NCBI GenBank assembly: GCA_029935275.1
Contig: JAOZKQ010000115.1
Span: 1 to 6,538 of the forward strand
Reading direction: 5' to 3'
Length of the DNA stretch: 6,538 bases
Source: Bacteroidales bacterium
GTDB lineage: Bacteria; Bacteroidota; Bacteroidia; Bacteroidales; VadinHA17
The position numbers and the translations under genes were made by a program. Numbering within the stretch: position 1 is the first letter of the stretch; every line of letters starts with the position of its first letter. Positions 1 to 6,538 of this stretch are shown in pieces. The notes under the pieces are model-generated. The model ran no database searches. It was not told where the DNA came from and was given only the letters and a program-made list of their open reading frames with translations.

Positions 1-886
1 ACAGGGTTTTCCCATCTTTTGTTTCACTGGCATGTGATTCCCAATATTTTGTATTTATATTATCATTAAGTTTTACAACAGGGCTCCATCTCCCATCTAT
101 TAGGGTACTTTCATAGATATTCCCATCGTATTCATCACTTTTATAAAGGTATAGCCTCTTTCCGTCAAATGAAATTGAGGAAGAATAAAAGTCTTGATCT
201 ACTGATAATTCAGGGGTCAGGTTAAGAGGGGCTGACCATTTATCGCCATTTTTCACAGAATAAAATATAGCATCATAAAACTGAAGTTTTCTTGTGAAAA
301 TCAGGGTTTGTTCATCCCCGGAGACAATTGGGTTGTAATCAGAAAATCTTGAATTAATAAATTCGCCAAGGTTGGTATATTTTATGTACAAAGGGCTTTT
401 CTGCAACTTAATAGCATTGTGGCAGGTTTGTATCTGATAATCAATTACTTCAAAATCATAATCTTTTTCATTTGAATTTGCTTTGAAATATTCATAAGTG
501 CTAATGGCCTTTTCAAGCATGTTGTTAATCCTGTAGGCATCACCCAGATAAAAGTTTGCATCAATGGGGGCCTCCTTTTCTCTGTAAGATCCTTCTTTAT
601 ATTTGGGAGTAACATTCTTAATCGCATCCTTAAGATAGCTGAGTGATTTGTCCTTTTCACCAGGTAAATTGAGATAACATCGGCCGGTTCTGTATTTCAG
701 GTTTGCATTATCTGGATTTGTTTTTATAAGTTTTAGATAAAGTGGAAGAGCTTCATTATATTCTTCAAACAGGAAATATGATTCTGCTTCAACAAAAAGG
801 GCTTTTAATTCTGACTTTTTCTGTCCAAATGCGGAAAATAGTGTAATTAAAAAACTAAAAGAAAGGCTAAGGAAAATCCTTTTCAT
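1..886 (-). CDS. Secreted TPR and PD40 (beta-propeller) repeat protein, N-terminal part; C-terminus outside window
   Basis: The frame is open from the ATG at 884-886 to the left edge, giving 295 codons with no stop. Residues 1-21 are a Sec signal peptide: MKR, a hydrophobic core, then SAFG before Gln22. No lipobox cysteine is present, so signal peptidase I processing is likely. Residues about 25-160 are helical and TPR-like (for example 'FEEYNEALPLYLKLIKTNPD' at 40-59, 'ANFYLGDAYRINNMLEKAI' at 110-128). From about 170 the protein changes to PD40/WD40-like blades, with 'FSDYNPIVSGDEQTLIF', 'SSSISFDGKRLYLY' and 'WESHASETKDGKTL' as successive repeats. In Bacteroidota this order usually continues into a C-terminal OmpA-like peptidoglycan-binding domain, as in PorE of the type IX secretion system and its many paralogues. 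That domain would lie outside the window. Likely role: periplasmic or outer-membrane structural protein. I cannot tell PorE from a paralogue. No Shine-Dalgarno sequence or convincing promoter precedes the start. Confidence 0.85.
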   Translation of the reverse strand, partial: MKRIFLSLSFSFLITLFSAFGQKKSELKALFVEAESYFLFEEYNEALPLYLKLIKTNPDNANLKYRTGRCYLNLPGEKDKSLSYLKDAIKNVTPKYKEGSYREKEAPIDANFYLGDAYRINNMLEKAISTYEYFKANSNEKDYDFEVIDYQIQTCHNAIKLQKSPLYIKYTNLGEFINSRFSDYNPIVSGDEQTLIFTRKLQFYDAIFYSVKNGDKWSAPLNLTPELSVDQDFYSSSISFDGKRLYLYKSDEYDGNIYESTLIDGRWSPVVKLNDNINTKYWESHASETKDGKTL

Positions 887-969
887 ATGTTTACGCTTAG
901 TTCTTGTGATAAATTATATGAGAAATTTGTTTAACTCAAATTAATATAACATACGCAATTGCTAGTTAA

Positions 970-986
970 ATTGTTACGGGAACAAT
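970..986. repeat. Short inverted repeat upstream of the TPR/PD40 gene
   Basis: The arms ATTGTT (970-975) and AACAAT (981-986) are perfect complements around the loop ACGGG. The repeat lies about 85 bases upstream of the TPR/PD40 start, so it could be an operator. A six-base AT-rich stem can also arise by chance in such DNA, and no regulator is identified. Confidence 0.3.
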
Positions 987-1053
987 AATAATCTTGTAAA
1001 TTTGAGGGTTATTGGCTAAAGTTAGGATGGAGTTTTGTACTATTATAATTTAT

Positions 1054-1091
1054 AAAAAAACAAACCGGAAGTGATAGAAAACTTCCGGTTT
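1054..1091 (-). terminator. Intrinsic terminator of the E2 gene
   Basis: An 11-base-pair perfect stem pairs AAACCGGAAGT (1062-1072) with ACTTCCGGTTT (1081-1091) around an 8-base loop. Read on the minus strand, the stem is followed after one G by seven T residues (complement of 1054-1060). It begins about 40 bases past the E2 stop codon. This is a textbook Rho-independent terminator for minus-strand transcription. On the plus strand no T-run directly follows the stem, so it should work in one direction only. Confidence 0.9.
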
Positions 1092-1131
1092 ACTGTGAAC
1101 TTTATGAATGGTTTTTTAAAATACAGCTATT

Positions 1132-2472
<1,341 letters not shown>

Positions 2473-2501
2473 ACGAATTTTTATTTAGTCTAAATAATAA
2501 A

Positions 2502-2509
2502 CAAAAGTA
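2502..2509 (-). promoter_or_regulatory. -7 promoter element for the E2 gene
   Basis: The complement of 2502-2509 reads TACTTTTG, an exact match to the Bacteroidota -7 consensus TAnnTTTG. It lies about 30 bases upstream of the E2 ATG, which predicts a very short leader. No TTG lies at the usual 17-23-base spacing. A TTGAC sits closer, with only 11 bases between, so the -33 half is weak. The element occupies the 62-base gap after the glycosyltransferase gene, where I see no terminator, so read-through from that gene may also feed E2. Confidence 0.5.
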
Positions 2510-2534
2510 TAAAAAAAAGTCAATATTTTTTCTT

Positions 2535-4499
2535 TTACCGACCTAAATTTTTATGTCCCTTATAAATAATAGAGAAGTCGTGTGCAAGCTTATAGTTCTT
2601 TGCATAGGCAACGTTAAGCGATTCAGCTATTTCATTGCCTTGGTCTTTACTGAAGTTTACTCCATCTTCAGGAGTAAGCACTCCAGGTTTTATGGATGGT
2701 AGGTCTTTATTTACGGGGACGAAATCAAGCTTATAACCGACCCACGATTTTTTTCCTGCCAGAACTTTAAATATGTTTGTGAAGAAGCCAAAAGGTTTAT
2801 TGATAGAAAACAAGAGAATAGGGTAGAATGGAATAAATATGAGTGAGGTAGTTATATCAAAAAGACGCTTTAACCTTTGGTTTTCTTTTTTGTTTATTGA
2901 ATTGATATCCAGAAAATATAAATCTCCGGCTGAATGAATCGAATTACTCCCAATAACAGAAAAGCTGGAAGGTGGGGCAATCTTAAATTCTATATGAGGG
3001 AGGTCTGACATTTGAACCATTTTTGCAATAATCTCTTTTAATGGGATATCCTTTGCAGAGAAAATGACTTCATCAATTTTATAAAAATGAACAATATCAG
3101 GTATCTGATTAAAGTTGCCTTTATAATTTGCTAATGGCTTTTCATCAGGAGGCGAGGCAAAATATACCGCTTTTGGTTTTAGATTAGCATTTTTTATCAA
3201 ATCCTGAATTCTGGTAATTTCGGATAAGCTTCCTGCAATTAGGATCTTTTTGTCACCTGACCGATATATTTTAAAAGACTTGCTATTTGAGAAATTTAAT
3301 GCAAACCTAAATAAAAGTGTAGAAAATAAGGCCCATGAAGTCCCGAATAGAATAAGAATTCTTGAAAACCGGAGTTGTAATGGTAGTAATGCATAAATAA
3401 TTAAAATGATAAGACTTCCTGTTAATAAACCTGTAATATGCCTTCTTAATCTTATTGGCCTGTCGTATCCACCATATAAATAAATGGAAAGTATCCATAC
3501 TAAAATATAAGCGGGGACTATAAAATTCAAGAATTCAGATGGATACTTTCCTCCATCAACTAATTTGATGTTTTCCCACCATGGAATAAACACTATAAAT
3601 CCAAGATAAATCAGAAAAAAATCAAGTAAAGGTAAAATAAAGCTTTCAAAAATTCTTTTAATAACAGAGAGGCCTGCCCTAAAATAAATAGCTAGTTTAA
3701 TGATCATGGAAAAAAACCATACTTTTCTTTTTGAGAAGTGCTTTCTGGCAAAAATCAGCATTGCCTTATAAAATATTTTTACATAGTTCAGACTGCCCTT
3801 TTTTGTACTTTCTCCTTTGTAATGAATAATTGTGGTTTTTGGGAAATAGTAGTTTTTATAAGCATTTTGGCTGATCCTGTAAGAAAGGTCAATGTCTTCC
3901 CCGTACATAAAGAAGTCTTCGTCAAGTAAGCCTGTTTTATTCAGGGTCGTTTTTCGAATAAACATAAAAGCACCCGGCAGAACCTCTACTTCATTGGTTT
4001 CATCAGGGCTTAAATAGCCAAGGTTGTACTTGCCAAATTTGTGAGATTTTGGAAAAAGTCTGGAAAGGCCAAATATCTTATAAAAAGCAGTGGCCGGTTT
4101 TGGTAATGCCCTTTTTGATTCAGGAAGAAACCTTCCTTTACCATCAATCATCTTGACCCCGAGAGCACCTGCATCCGGATTTGCTTCCATGAATGAAAGG
4201 CATTTACTGAAAGTATCCTCCTGGACCACTGTATCAGGGTTCAATAATAATACGTATTTGCCCTTTGATATTTTTATTCCCTGGTTATTAGCTCTGGAGA
4301 AGCCGGTATTTTCAGTATTCTCAATCAGGATATGTTCAGAAAACTTTTCTTTCAAAAGTTGAACCGATCCATCAACTGAATTATTATCAACAATGATAAC
4401 CTCTCCCCGTATGCCGGAAAGAGATTTTCTTACTGAATAAAGGCATTGTTCCAGAAAGAACTTGACGTTATAATTTACAATTATTATAGAAAGGTCCAT
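2535..4499 (-). CDS. Family 2 glycosyltransferase fused to a membrane, phosphoglycosyltransferase-like module lacking its catalytic segment
   Basis: 654 residues. Residues 1 to about 250 are a GT-A fold family 2 glycosyltransferase of the rhamnosyltransferase-like kind: 'SIIIVNYN' at 4-11, 'VDNNS' at 37-41, 'NTGFSRANNQG' at 64-74, metal/nucleotide motif 'NPDT' at 87-90, 'LPGAFMFIRK' at 174-183 and 'YGEDIDLSYR' at 199-208. It should transfer a sugar from a nucleotide donor to an envelope glycan. Four clear membrane helices follow (about 287-308, 326-345, 355-375, 380-402), with a weaker one at 260-282, then a Rossmann-like domain (about 417-535, 'KKILIAG'). This layout matches the N-terminal half of WcaJ/WbaP-type polyprenyl-phosphate phosphoglycosyltransferases. 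The C-terminus keeps that family's 'KRLFD' helix start (544-548), a 'GKKSWVG' equivalent of the usual GDMSxVGPRP (582-588), 'KPGV' (604-607) and the final 'NYKLAHDFSIIYKG'. The stretch with the catalytic Asp-Glu dyad is missing. The first domain looks active; the last probably is not. Likely role: surface polysaccharide or O-antigen-type synthesis at the inner membrane. Acceptor unknown. Confidence 0.88.
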   Translation of the reverse strand: MDLSIIIVNYNVKFFLEQCLYSVRKSLSGIRGEVIIVDNNSVDGSVQLLKEKFSEHILIENTENTGFSRANNQGIKISKGKYVLLLNPDTVVQEDTFSKCLSFMEANPDAGALGVKMIDGKGRFLPESKRALPKPATAFYKIFGLSRLFPKSHKFGKYNLGYLSPDETNEVEVLPGAFMFIRKTTLNKTGLLDEDFFMYGEDIDLSYRISQNAYKNYYFPKTTIIHYKGESTKKGSLNYVKIFYKAMLIFARKHFSKRKVWFFSMIIKLAIYFRAGLSVIKRIFESFILPLLDFFLIYLGFIVFIPWWENIKLVDGGKYPSEFLNFIVPAYILVWILSIYLYGGYDRPIRLRRHITGLLTGSLIILIIYALLPLQLRFSRILILFGTSWALFSTLLFRFALNFSNSKSFKIYRSGDKKILIAGSLSEITRIQDLIKNANLKPKAVYFASPPDEKPLANYKGNFNQIPDIVHFYKIDEVIFSAKDIPLKEIIAKMVQMSDLPHIEFKIAPPSSFSVIGSNSIHSAGDLYFLDINSINKKENQRLKRLFDITTSLIFIPFYPILLFSINKPFGFFTNIFKVLAGKKSWVGYKLDFVPVNKDLPSIKPGVLTPEDGVNFSKDQGNEIAESLNVAYAKNYKLAHDFSIIYKGHKNLGR

Positions 4500-4535
4500 A
4501 AAAATTCAAATAATGGGGGCCTCTAAAAACTGGAA

Positions 4536-4558
4536 CCTTTAGCCTCATGACTGAAAGG
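4536..4558 (-). other. Possible small hairpin in the glycosyltransferase leader
   Basis: CCTTTAG (4536-4542) can pair with CTGAAAGG (4551-4558) if one G is bulged, leaving an 8-base loop. If transcription starts just after the 4590-4597 element, this hairpin lies in the 5' leader about 40 bases before the start codon. Any regulatory role is speculative. Confidence 0.2.
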
Positions 4559-4589
4559 GGGGATTTAAAAAGCTTAGCTAATATTAATC

Positions 4590-4623
4590 CAAAGATAATA
4601 CAGATTCGATAAATTAATAACAA
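4590..4623 (-). promoter_or_regulatory. Candidate promoter of the glycosyltransferase fusion gene
   Basis: On the minus strand, TTG (complement of 4621-4623) is followed after 23 bases by TATCTTTG (complement of 4590-4597), an exact TAnnTTTG match. The spacing is at the upper end of the range reported for Bacteroidota promoters. Transcription would begin near 4583 and give a leader of about 80 bases. Short motifs in AT-rich DNA can match by chance, so confidence is moderate. Confidence 0.5.
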
Positions 4624-4797
4624 GATCTCCAATAAAATAAAGATTGAATACAGAATTGTCAGTCATTTTATCCTGATTAATTCATAAAAAATAGCAAAAT
4701 ACAGTATCTATCTATATATATCAGCTAATTGTTAAGATTCACATAAAAATTAAACTTTTGTCATTTTTCCCTAATGTGCATTTATTTTAATACATCT

Positions 4798-4840
4798 GTT
4801 TCGTTGCTATCCCGATGGCTATCGGGATGAAATAGGAAAC
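4798..4840. repeat. Two-part palindromic hairpin, probably a dispersed intergenic repeat
   Basis: The inner arms ATCCCGAT (4809-4816) and ATCGGGAT (4821-4828) are perfect around the loop GGCT. The outer arms GTTTC (4798-4802) and GAAAC (4836-4840) also pair, across an internal loop of 6 and 7 bases. No T-run follows on either strand, so it is not a standard terminator. From memory, the core CCCGATnGCTATCGGG is a frequent intergenic palindrome in genomes of this phylum; I could not check this here. Confidence 0.6.
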
Positions 4841-4910
4841 TATGTTAGCAGGTTCAGGCGCCTCACATCTGCATCAAACTAAACGCATGAACCACGAAGT
4901 GCTCGACACA
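4841..4910. other. GC-richer non-coding patch adjoining the palindrome
   Basis: By hand count 34 of these 70 bases are G or C, well above the surrounding spacer. The patch contains GGCGCC (4857-4862) inside a pair of inverted arms, GGTTCA (4851-4856) and TGAACC (4888-4893). Stops interrupt the frames I checked on both strands. Together with the palindrome it could be one copy of a repeat family, a structured RNA, or a remnant of an inserted element. I recognise no known RNA family. Confidence 0.4.
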
Positions 4911-4974
4911 GTCAATTATTCAGGTTATGAATAAACTTAGCATAAATGACAACTAATTCTAAAACTATTTGGGG

Positions 4975-5601
4975 TTAAATGGATAAAATATCATCCATGG
5001 GAGTTCTGTTTATTATAGATCTGCCCAGGGTTATTTCATCCGCATACTCCAGTTCATCACCAATTGAAACTCCTCTTGCAATAGTTGTCATTTGAAGGGG
5101 ATATTTACTAAATTTTTTGAATAAATAGAAATTTGTAGTATCACCTTCCATTGTTGTACTTAATGCCATAATGATCTCCTTTATTCCATTATTTTTTACT
5201 TTACTTTCAAGTAAATCAATTTCAATATCATCTGGCCCAATTCCATCCATAGGTGAAATTATCCCACCAAGTACATGGTATATACCATGGTATTGATGTG
5301 TGTTTTCCACTGCCATTACATCCTTAATATTTTCAACAACGCAGATTGTTTTGTGATCGCGGGCTGGATTAGAGCAAATATTGCACATATCAGAATCGGA
5401 AATGTTATTACAACTTTTGCAGTAATGGATATTCCTTTTTAGTTCAATAAATGTATTTCCGAAATTTTCAACCTCCTCCTTATCCAGACGAAGAAGAGCT
5501 AAAACAAGCCTTAATGCTGTTTTTTTTCCTATGCCCGGCAGGCGTGCAAATTCATTAACTGCATTCTCTAGTAATTTTGATGAAAACTGATCGGTGGTCA
5601 T
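4975..5601 (-). CDS. recR: Recombination mediator protein RecR
   Basis: Complete 208-residue RecR, close to the family's usual length of about 200. It works with RecO (and RecF) to load RecA onto single-stranded DNA coated with SSB during gap repair. Domains in order: helix-hairpin-helix DNA-binding segment at about 10-35 ('FARLPGIGKKTALRL'), a four-cysteine zinc site (Cys61, Cys64, Cys73, Cys76), and a Toprim domain starting at 'CVVEN' (87-91) and including 'YHVLGGIISPMDGIGPDDI' (108-126). The C-terminal signature 'GVSIGDELEYADEITLGRSI' (177-196) is the Bacteroidota version of the RecR Walker-B-like region. All key residues are present. The gene is divergent from the symporter gene, and its start is supported by a well-spaced promoter just upstream. 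No dnaX or YbaB-type gene, often next to recR in other phyla, is nearby. Confidence 0.97.
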   Translation of the reverse strand: MTTDQFSSKLLENAVNEFARLPGIGKKTALRLVLALLRLDKEEVENFGNTFIELKRNIHYCKSCNNISDSDMCNICSNPARDHKTICVVENIKDVMAVENTHQYHGIYHVLGGIISPMDGIGPDDIEIDLLESKVKNNGIKEIIMALSTTMEGDTTNFYLFKKFSKYPLQMTTIARGVSIGDELEYADEITLGRSIINRTPMDDILSI

Positions 5602-5626
5602 ATTTGCTGAAGCTTAAATTTGACAC

Positions 5627-5657
5627 CAAAAATAATACTCATAAAATCCTTATGCAA
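5627..5657 (-). promoter_or_regulatory. Promoter of recR
   Basis: On the minus strand, TTG (complement of 5655-5657) is followed after 20 bases by TATTTTTG (complement of 5627-5634), an exact TAnnTTTG at ideal Bacteroidota spacing. Transcription would start near 5620, leaving a leader of about 20 bases. This is the best promoter match I found in the window. Confidence 0.65.
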
Positions 5658-5708
5658 TTTTCTAATTAAAATGTTTTTAGTATCCTTGTAAACAAAAATT
5701 TTTAACTT

Positions 5709-6538
5709 ATGAATCCACTATTGGTCTTTGGAATAATTGCAGGGTATTTTTCCCTTTTAATTATTATTTCTTATTTTACTTCAAAAGATTCCAGTAATAA
5801 AACTTTTTTTACCGGAAATAAGCAATCACCCTGGTTTATTGTAGCTTTTGGAATGATTGGGGCTTCTTTATCGGGAGTTACGTTTATTTCTATACCCGGG
5901 GAAGTTGGGTCACTGATCTCAGACAAGGAGCCATATTTTAAAGCTTTTTCATATTTTCAGTTAGTTTTAGGATATTTGCTTGGGTACTTCGTAATTGCAA
6001 ATGTACTTCTGCCCATGTATTACAGATTGAACCTTGTTTCAATCTATTCATATTTACGTAAGCGGTTTGGTTCAAGTACTTATAAAACAGGTTCTTTGTT
6101 TTTCCTTCTTTCTCAATCGATGGGTGCTGCTTTGCGTTTATTTTTAGTTGCCGGGGTGCTTCAGATAGCTTTTTTTGATGCCTATGGTATCCCTTTTATT
6201 TTAACTGTTATCATTACCATTTTACTTATCTGGGTCTATACTTTTCGATCTGGCATAAAAACCATTGTTTGGACAGATACCTTGCAAACCTTTTTTATGC
6301 TCCTTTCCGTAGTAATAACTATTTTCATGATATACAAGGAACTAAACTTTACCCCCAGGGGCCTATTTTCTACATTATCTGAGCATGAATACGCTAAAAT
6401 ATTTTTTTGGGACTGGAAGAGTTCGAAATTCTTTTTTAAACAATTTTTTTCCGGGGCATTTATTGCTATTGTTATGACTGGCCTGGATCAGAATATGATG
6501 CAGAAGAATTTAACCTGCAGAAATATAAATGAAGCCAA
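5709..6538 (+). CDS. Sodium:solute symporter (SSS family), N-terminal part; C-terminus outside window
   Basis: The frame is open from the ATG at 5709 to the right edge, covering 276 complete codons. The protein is strongly hydrophobic. A first helix lies at about 4-24, and the linker 'FFTGNKQSPWF' leads into the SSS signature 'AFGMIGASLSGVTFISIPG' (46-64), the region that forms part of the sodium and substrate sites. Further landmarks are 'SGIKTIVWTDTLQTFFMLL' around 181-199 and 'GLDQNMMQKNLTC' at 258-270, which match the conserved WTDxxQ and DQxxxQ positions of the family. SSS proteins are inner-membrane secondary transporters that couple sodium entry to uptake of sugars, amino acids, vitamins or sialic acid. 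The substrate cannot be told from this part. Family members usually have about 500 residues or more, so roughly half is present. The gene is transcribed away from recR. The start has no Shine-Dalgarno sequence, as is usual in this phylum. Confidence 0.93.
   Translation, partial: MNPLLVFGIIAGYFSLLIIISYFTSKDSSNKTFFTGNKQSPWFIVAFGMIGASLSGVTFISIPGEVGSLISDKEPYFKAFSYFQLVLGYLLGYFVIANVLLPMYYRLNLVSIYSYLRKRFGSSTYKTGSLFFLLSQSMGAALRLFLVAGVLQIAFFDAYGIPFILTVIITILLIWVYTFRSGIKTIVWTDTLQTFFMLLSVVITIFMIYKELNFTPRGLFSTLSEHEYAKIFFWDWKSSKFFFKQFFSGAFIAIVMTGLDQNMMQKNLTCRNINEA

Larger units (their letters stand above)
887..1131. other. Non-coding spacer between the TPR/PD40 gene and the E2 gene
   Basis: This AT-rich spacer separates two minus-strand genes. 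It holds the E2 terminator (1054-1091), a short inverted repeat at 970-986 (ATTGTT, five-base loop, AACAAT) and an 8-base palindrome GCAATTGC at 955-962. I found no complete TTG plus TAnnTTTG promoter on the minus strand for the TPR/PD40 gene. The nearest candidate, TTAATTTG (complement of 937-944), has one mismatch and no TTG at a suitable distance. Confidence 0.6.
4500..4974. other. Gene-free interval between recR and the glycosyltransferase fusion
   Basis: No plausible protein-coding frame is visible on either strand of this 475-base interval. The part next to the glycosyltransferase (4500 to about 4790) is AT-rich leader and spacer with a candidate promoter at 4590-4623. The part at about 4798-4910 is markedly richer in G and C and contains several inverted repeats, described separately. 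The last 60 bases before the recR stop are AT-rich again. I found no convincing intrinsic terminator for recR. The TTATTC/GAATAA hairpin at 4916-4934 is weak and lacks a T-run. Confidence 0.7.

Noticed and set aside
445..660. A 71-codon minus-strand open frame within the TPR region.
   Set aside because: It overlaps the TPR/PD40 gene on the same strand in another frame. The long frame has a signal peptide and clear repeats, while this one has no recognisable features.
3307..4362. Open frames of 63-90 codons on both strands within the glycosyltransferase fusion gene.
   Set aside because: All lie inside a 654-residue frame with intact family motifs and show no motif of their own.
4705..4722. 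TATCTATCTATATATA-type short tandem repeat.
   Set aside because: Only a few units in AT-rich spacer DNA, with no sign of function or of phase-variation context at a gene start.
4730..4760. A plus-strand promoter-like pair (TTG at 4729-4731, then AACTTTTG at 4753-4760) that might drive a small RNA through the GC-rich patch.
   Set aside because: The -7 element has a mismatch at its first, conserved T, and there is no terminator or recognisable RNA family downstream. Too weak to list as a feature.
4809..4828. Reading the ATCCCGAT/ATCGGGAT hairpin as the recR terminator.
   Set aside because: It is about 150 bases past the recR stop and no T-run follows on the minus strand, where the sequence continues AGCAACGAAACAG.
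4851..4893. Possible tRNA or other known structured RNA in the GC-rich patch.
   Set aside because: There is no acceptor-stem pairing, no T-loop GTTCRANNC followed by a matching stem, and no 3' CCA context. The GGTTCA piece alone is not enough.

Overview
The window looks like ordinary chromosomal sequence from a member of the Bacteroidota, probably a marine or gut-type lineage of the Bacteroidales, Marinilabiliales or Cytophagales kind. The DNA is AT-rich. Genes lack visible Shine-Dalgarno sequences, and several starts are preceded by the phylum's own promoter form (TTG, then about 20 bases, then TAnnTTTG). The protein families are also typical: a secreted TPR plus PD40 repeat protein, a RecR of the 'GDELEYADE' type, and a lipoyl E2 that begins MARIEIPLPTMGEG. 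The assignment rests on protein character and promoter style only, and no genus can be named.

Layout from left to right. Positions 2-886 (minus) hold the N-terminal 295 residues of a secreted TPR/PD40 protein that runs off the left edge. Positions 887-1131 are non-coding and contain a clear intrinsic terminator that closes the next gene. Positions 1132-2472 (minus) encode a complete E2 acyltransferase of a 2-oxo acid dehydrogenase complex. A 62-base gap with a promoter element follows. Positions 2535-4499 (minus) encode a 654-residue membrane-bound fusion of a family 2 glycosyltransferase with a phosphoglycosyltransferase-like module. Positions 4500-4974 are a gene-free stretch with a candidate promoter for the fusion gene and a GC-richer, palindrome-bearing patch that looks like a dispersed repeat. 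Positions 4975-5601 (minus) encode complete RecR. Divergently, from 5709 (plus), the first 276 residues of a sodium:solute symporter run off the right edge.

The genes do not form one pathway. They cover envelope biology (TPR/PD40 protein, glycosyltransferase fusion), central carbon metabolism (E2), recombinational repair (RecR) and transport (symporter). The glycosyltransferase and E2 genes may be partly cotranscribed, since no terminator separates them, although E2 appears to have its own promoter element.

The item most worth a second look is the fusion protein at 2535-4499. Its C-terminus keeps the flanking landmarks of a WcaJ/WbaP/PglC-type phosphoglycosyltransferase. The segment that carries the catalytic Asp-Glu dyad in that family is absent, apparently by an in-frame deletion. 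That suggests a catalytically dead, repurposed membrane module attached to an intact-looking glycosyltransferase. The second is the GC-rich patch around 4798-4910. I see no CRISPR array, tRNA, rRNA, insertion sequence, phage gene or toxin-antitoxin pair.
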